From UBA1444 sp964601085 (GTDB lineage: Bacteria; Bacillota; Negativicutes; UBA1444), in contig CAZRLN010000087.1 in assembly GCA_964601085.1 (NCBI GenBank), positions 1 to 7,728 on the forward strand: DNA of 7,728 bases, written 5' to 3'. The notes beneath the pieces are model-generated. The model searched no databases and was not told the DNA's origin. It saw nothing but the letters and a program-made list of their open reading frames with translations. This document shows, in pieces, positions 6,851 to 7,728 of this stretch (positions are counted from its first letter, which is position 1; the number at the start of each line of letters is the position of its first letter). Made by a program: the position numbers and the translations under genes.

Positions 6851-7540
6851 TCACATTGGCGTGGAAAAGGTCATGATCTGCAGCGAGCTGCCGGAACGAA
6901 CCAGGCCCACCGTGTAAGCGGTCCCGTCAATAATTTTCATATACCCCTCGGTATCCGAGTCGTCCTGCTTCGCAAATCCGGCGCCGCGCAGCGTGGCGCG
7001 ATACTGGTTCAGCGCCGCTTCCGACACACTGACAAAGGTGATCGCATACATGCCGTCTCCCATGTGGACCGTTTCCTTGAAAGTCCCGCCCGAAAACACG
7101 GGAATAGGCCCGGCATTTGACGGCCAGACCAGATTGCTGTTTCCCGCCGGAGCTTTCTTGGCGGCTGCGGGGTTATTGGCTATGACGGTGGTCAGTTCCG
7201 GACTGAAGGACGCGGTGACTTTGACGCCGCCCCGGTTGTACACCATCATCGCATCCCGCAGTGAATCCTGGCTCAGCGCAAACCCGGCCCGGACGAGGTC
7301 ACCGCAGTATGCGTCAAAATCCGCCTTGCTAAAATCTTTGATGTTGACCACCGCAACGACCCCCTGGGTAATCATATCGCCGGAAGAGCTGCGGTTATCG
7401 GCCAGCGTCACCGTTCCGCGCGAAGATGTGGGAACTCCCCATGCCTGAAACTCGCCGGGCCAGGACAGGCCCTCCGCCGAGACTCCCGAGACAGCCATAA
7501 CAACCAGCAGCACCAGCACCAACCCTGCGACACGTTTCAA
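6851..7540 (-). CDS. Exported protein of unknown function with two tandem repeats
   Basis: A 229-residue protein with a clear signal peptide: MKR, a hydrophobic core (4-17), and a likely signal peptidase I cut after VSA (residue 22). There is no lipobox cysteine, so it is probably secreted or periplasmic. The mature part holds two copies of one domain, about 25-122 and 138-228, each beginning with a WP motif (W27, W139), followed by strands and a helix ending in L-x-R/G-AGFA (82-88, 184-190). An Ala/Lys/Pro-rich linker (123-136) joins them. The pattern resembles DUF6591-like repeats, a tentative match from memory. The TTG start is the only sensible one: an in-frame stop lies two codons upstream, and AAGGATGGATG upstream provides a ribosome site. 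It is flanked by intrinsic terminators on both sides, so it is likely a single-gene transcript. Nothing links it to restriction-modification. Confidence 0.85.
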   Translation of the reverse strand: MKRVAGLVLVLLVVMAVSGVSAEGLSWPGEFQAWGVPTSSRGTVTLADNRSSSGDMITQGVVAVVNIKDFSKADFDAYCGDLVRAGFALSQDSLRDAMMVYNRGGVKVTASFSPELTTVIANNPAAAKKAPAGNSNLVWPSNAGPIPVFSGGTFKETVHMGDGMYAITFVSVSEAALNQYRATLRGAGFAKQDDSDTEGYMKIIDGTAYTVGLVRSGSSLQIMTFSTPM

Positions 7541-7641
7541 CTTTCATCCATCCTTTTCAACATTTGGCAGATTCTCTGCATTACCGGATAATTATTCGGC
7601 CCCCGGATCGATTTTCCCTGCCGGCACCTGCTAATCTACGC

Positions 7642-7680
7642 AAAAAAGCGGCGAATAAATGTTCTATTCCCCGCTTTTTT
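7642..7680. terminator. Bidirectional intrinsic terminator
   Basis: AAAAAAGCGG pairs perfectly with CCGCTTTTTT. Inside it, after one mismatch, GAATA pairs with TATTC around a seven-base loop, giving 15 pairs in all. The T run on one side and A run on the other make it usable in both directions. On the minus strand it would end transcription of the gene whose stop lies at 7705, insulating the exported-protein gene from read-through. Confidence 0.9.
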
Positions 7681-7704
7681 CATTCCTATATTCAATGGAC
7701 GTTC

Positions 7705-7728
7705 CTATTCTTCGTCTTCCTTCAGCGC
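7705..7728 (-). CDS. Probable C-terminal end of a gene entering from the right edge
   Basis: The minus strand at the edge reads ALKEDEE followed by TAG (7707-7705), an acidic tail typical of many soluble proteins, and a terminator begins 24 bases later. Only seven residues are visible, so the product cannot be named. The call rests mainly on the position of the terminator. Confidence 0.4.
   Translation of the reverse strand, partial: ALKEDEE

Noticed and set aside
7541..7641. Promoter for the exported-protein gene
   Set aside because: AT-rich -10-like hexamers exist but none pairs with a convincing -35; no specific site is supported.
1..7728. CRISPR array, tRNA, rRNA, insertion sequence or transposase
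   Set aside because: No regularly spaced short repeats, tRNA-like cloverleaf, ribosomal RNA sequence or transposase motif was found. The only large repeats are the two halves of hsdS and the contig-end duplicate.

Overview
The window is bacterial DNA from a draft assembly; it contains a run of exactly 100 Ns. Every gene I can support lies on the minus strand. I cannot name the organism. The purine-rich Shine-Dalgarno sites, the TTG starts and the strong U-tract terminators are ordinary bacterial features and do not identify a phylum. Base composition is mosaic: hsdR, hsdM and the HsdS constant arms are GC-rich, while the HsdS recognition domains and the DUF3800 gene are visibly AT-richer.

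Right end (about 6790-7728), in transcription order. The last codons of a gene entering from the right edge are followed by a bidirectional intrinsic terminator (7642-7680). Next comes a monocistronic gene for a small exported protein (6851-7540, TTG start, signal peptide, two repeats of one domain), closed by its own intrinsic terminator (6791-6826).

Centre (983-6641). A complete type I restriction-modification operon in the order hsdR-hsdM-hsdS. Gene order, subunit sizes and the EcoEI-type HsdR C-terminus place it near the type IB (EcoAI/EcoEI) family. hsdR is interrupted by the N-gap, but the 52 bases on each side of the gap are identical. Removing one copy plus the Ns restores one uninterrupted 780-codon frame, so the gap is almost certainly a scaffolding artefact and hsdR is probably intact. 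HsdR supplies DNA translocation and cleavage, HsdM adenine methylation, and HsdS sequence recognition for both.

The most unusual observation is in HsdS. Its two target-recognition domains, normally unrelated, are about 93% identical in protein and about 92% in DNA, while the flanking constant segments are only about 81-84% identical in DNA. This suggests recent copying of one TRD over the other, and predicts a palindromic bipartite target instead of the usual asymmetric one.

Left end (1-929). hsdS is followed by a DUF3800 gene. Two bases after its stop comes a further gene, cut by the window edge, with a TTG start and a near-consensus Shine-Dalgarno site. These two look like accessory genes attached to the restriction operon; their role is unknown.
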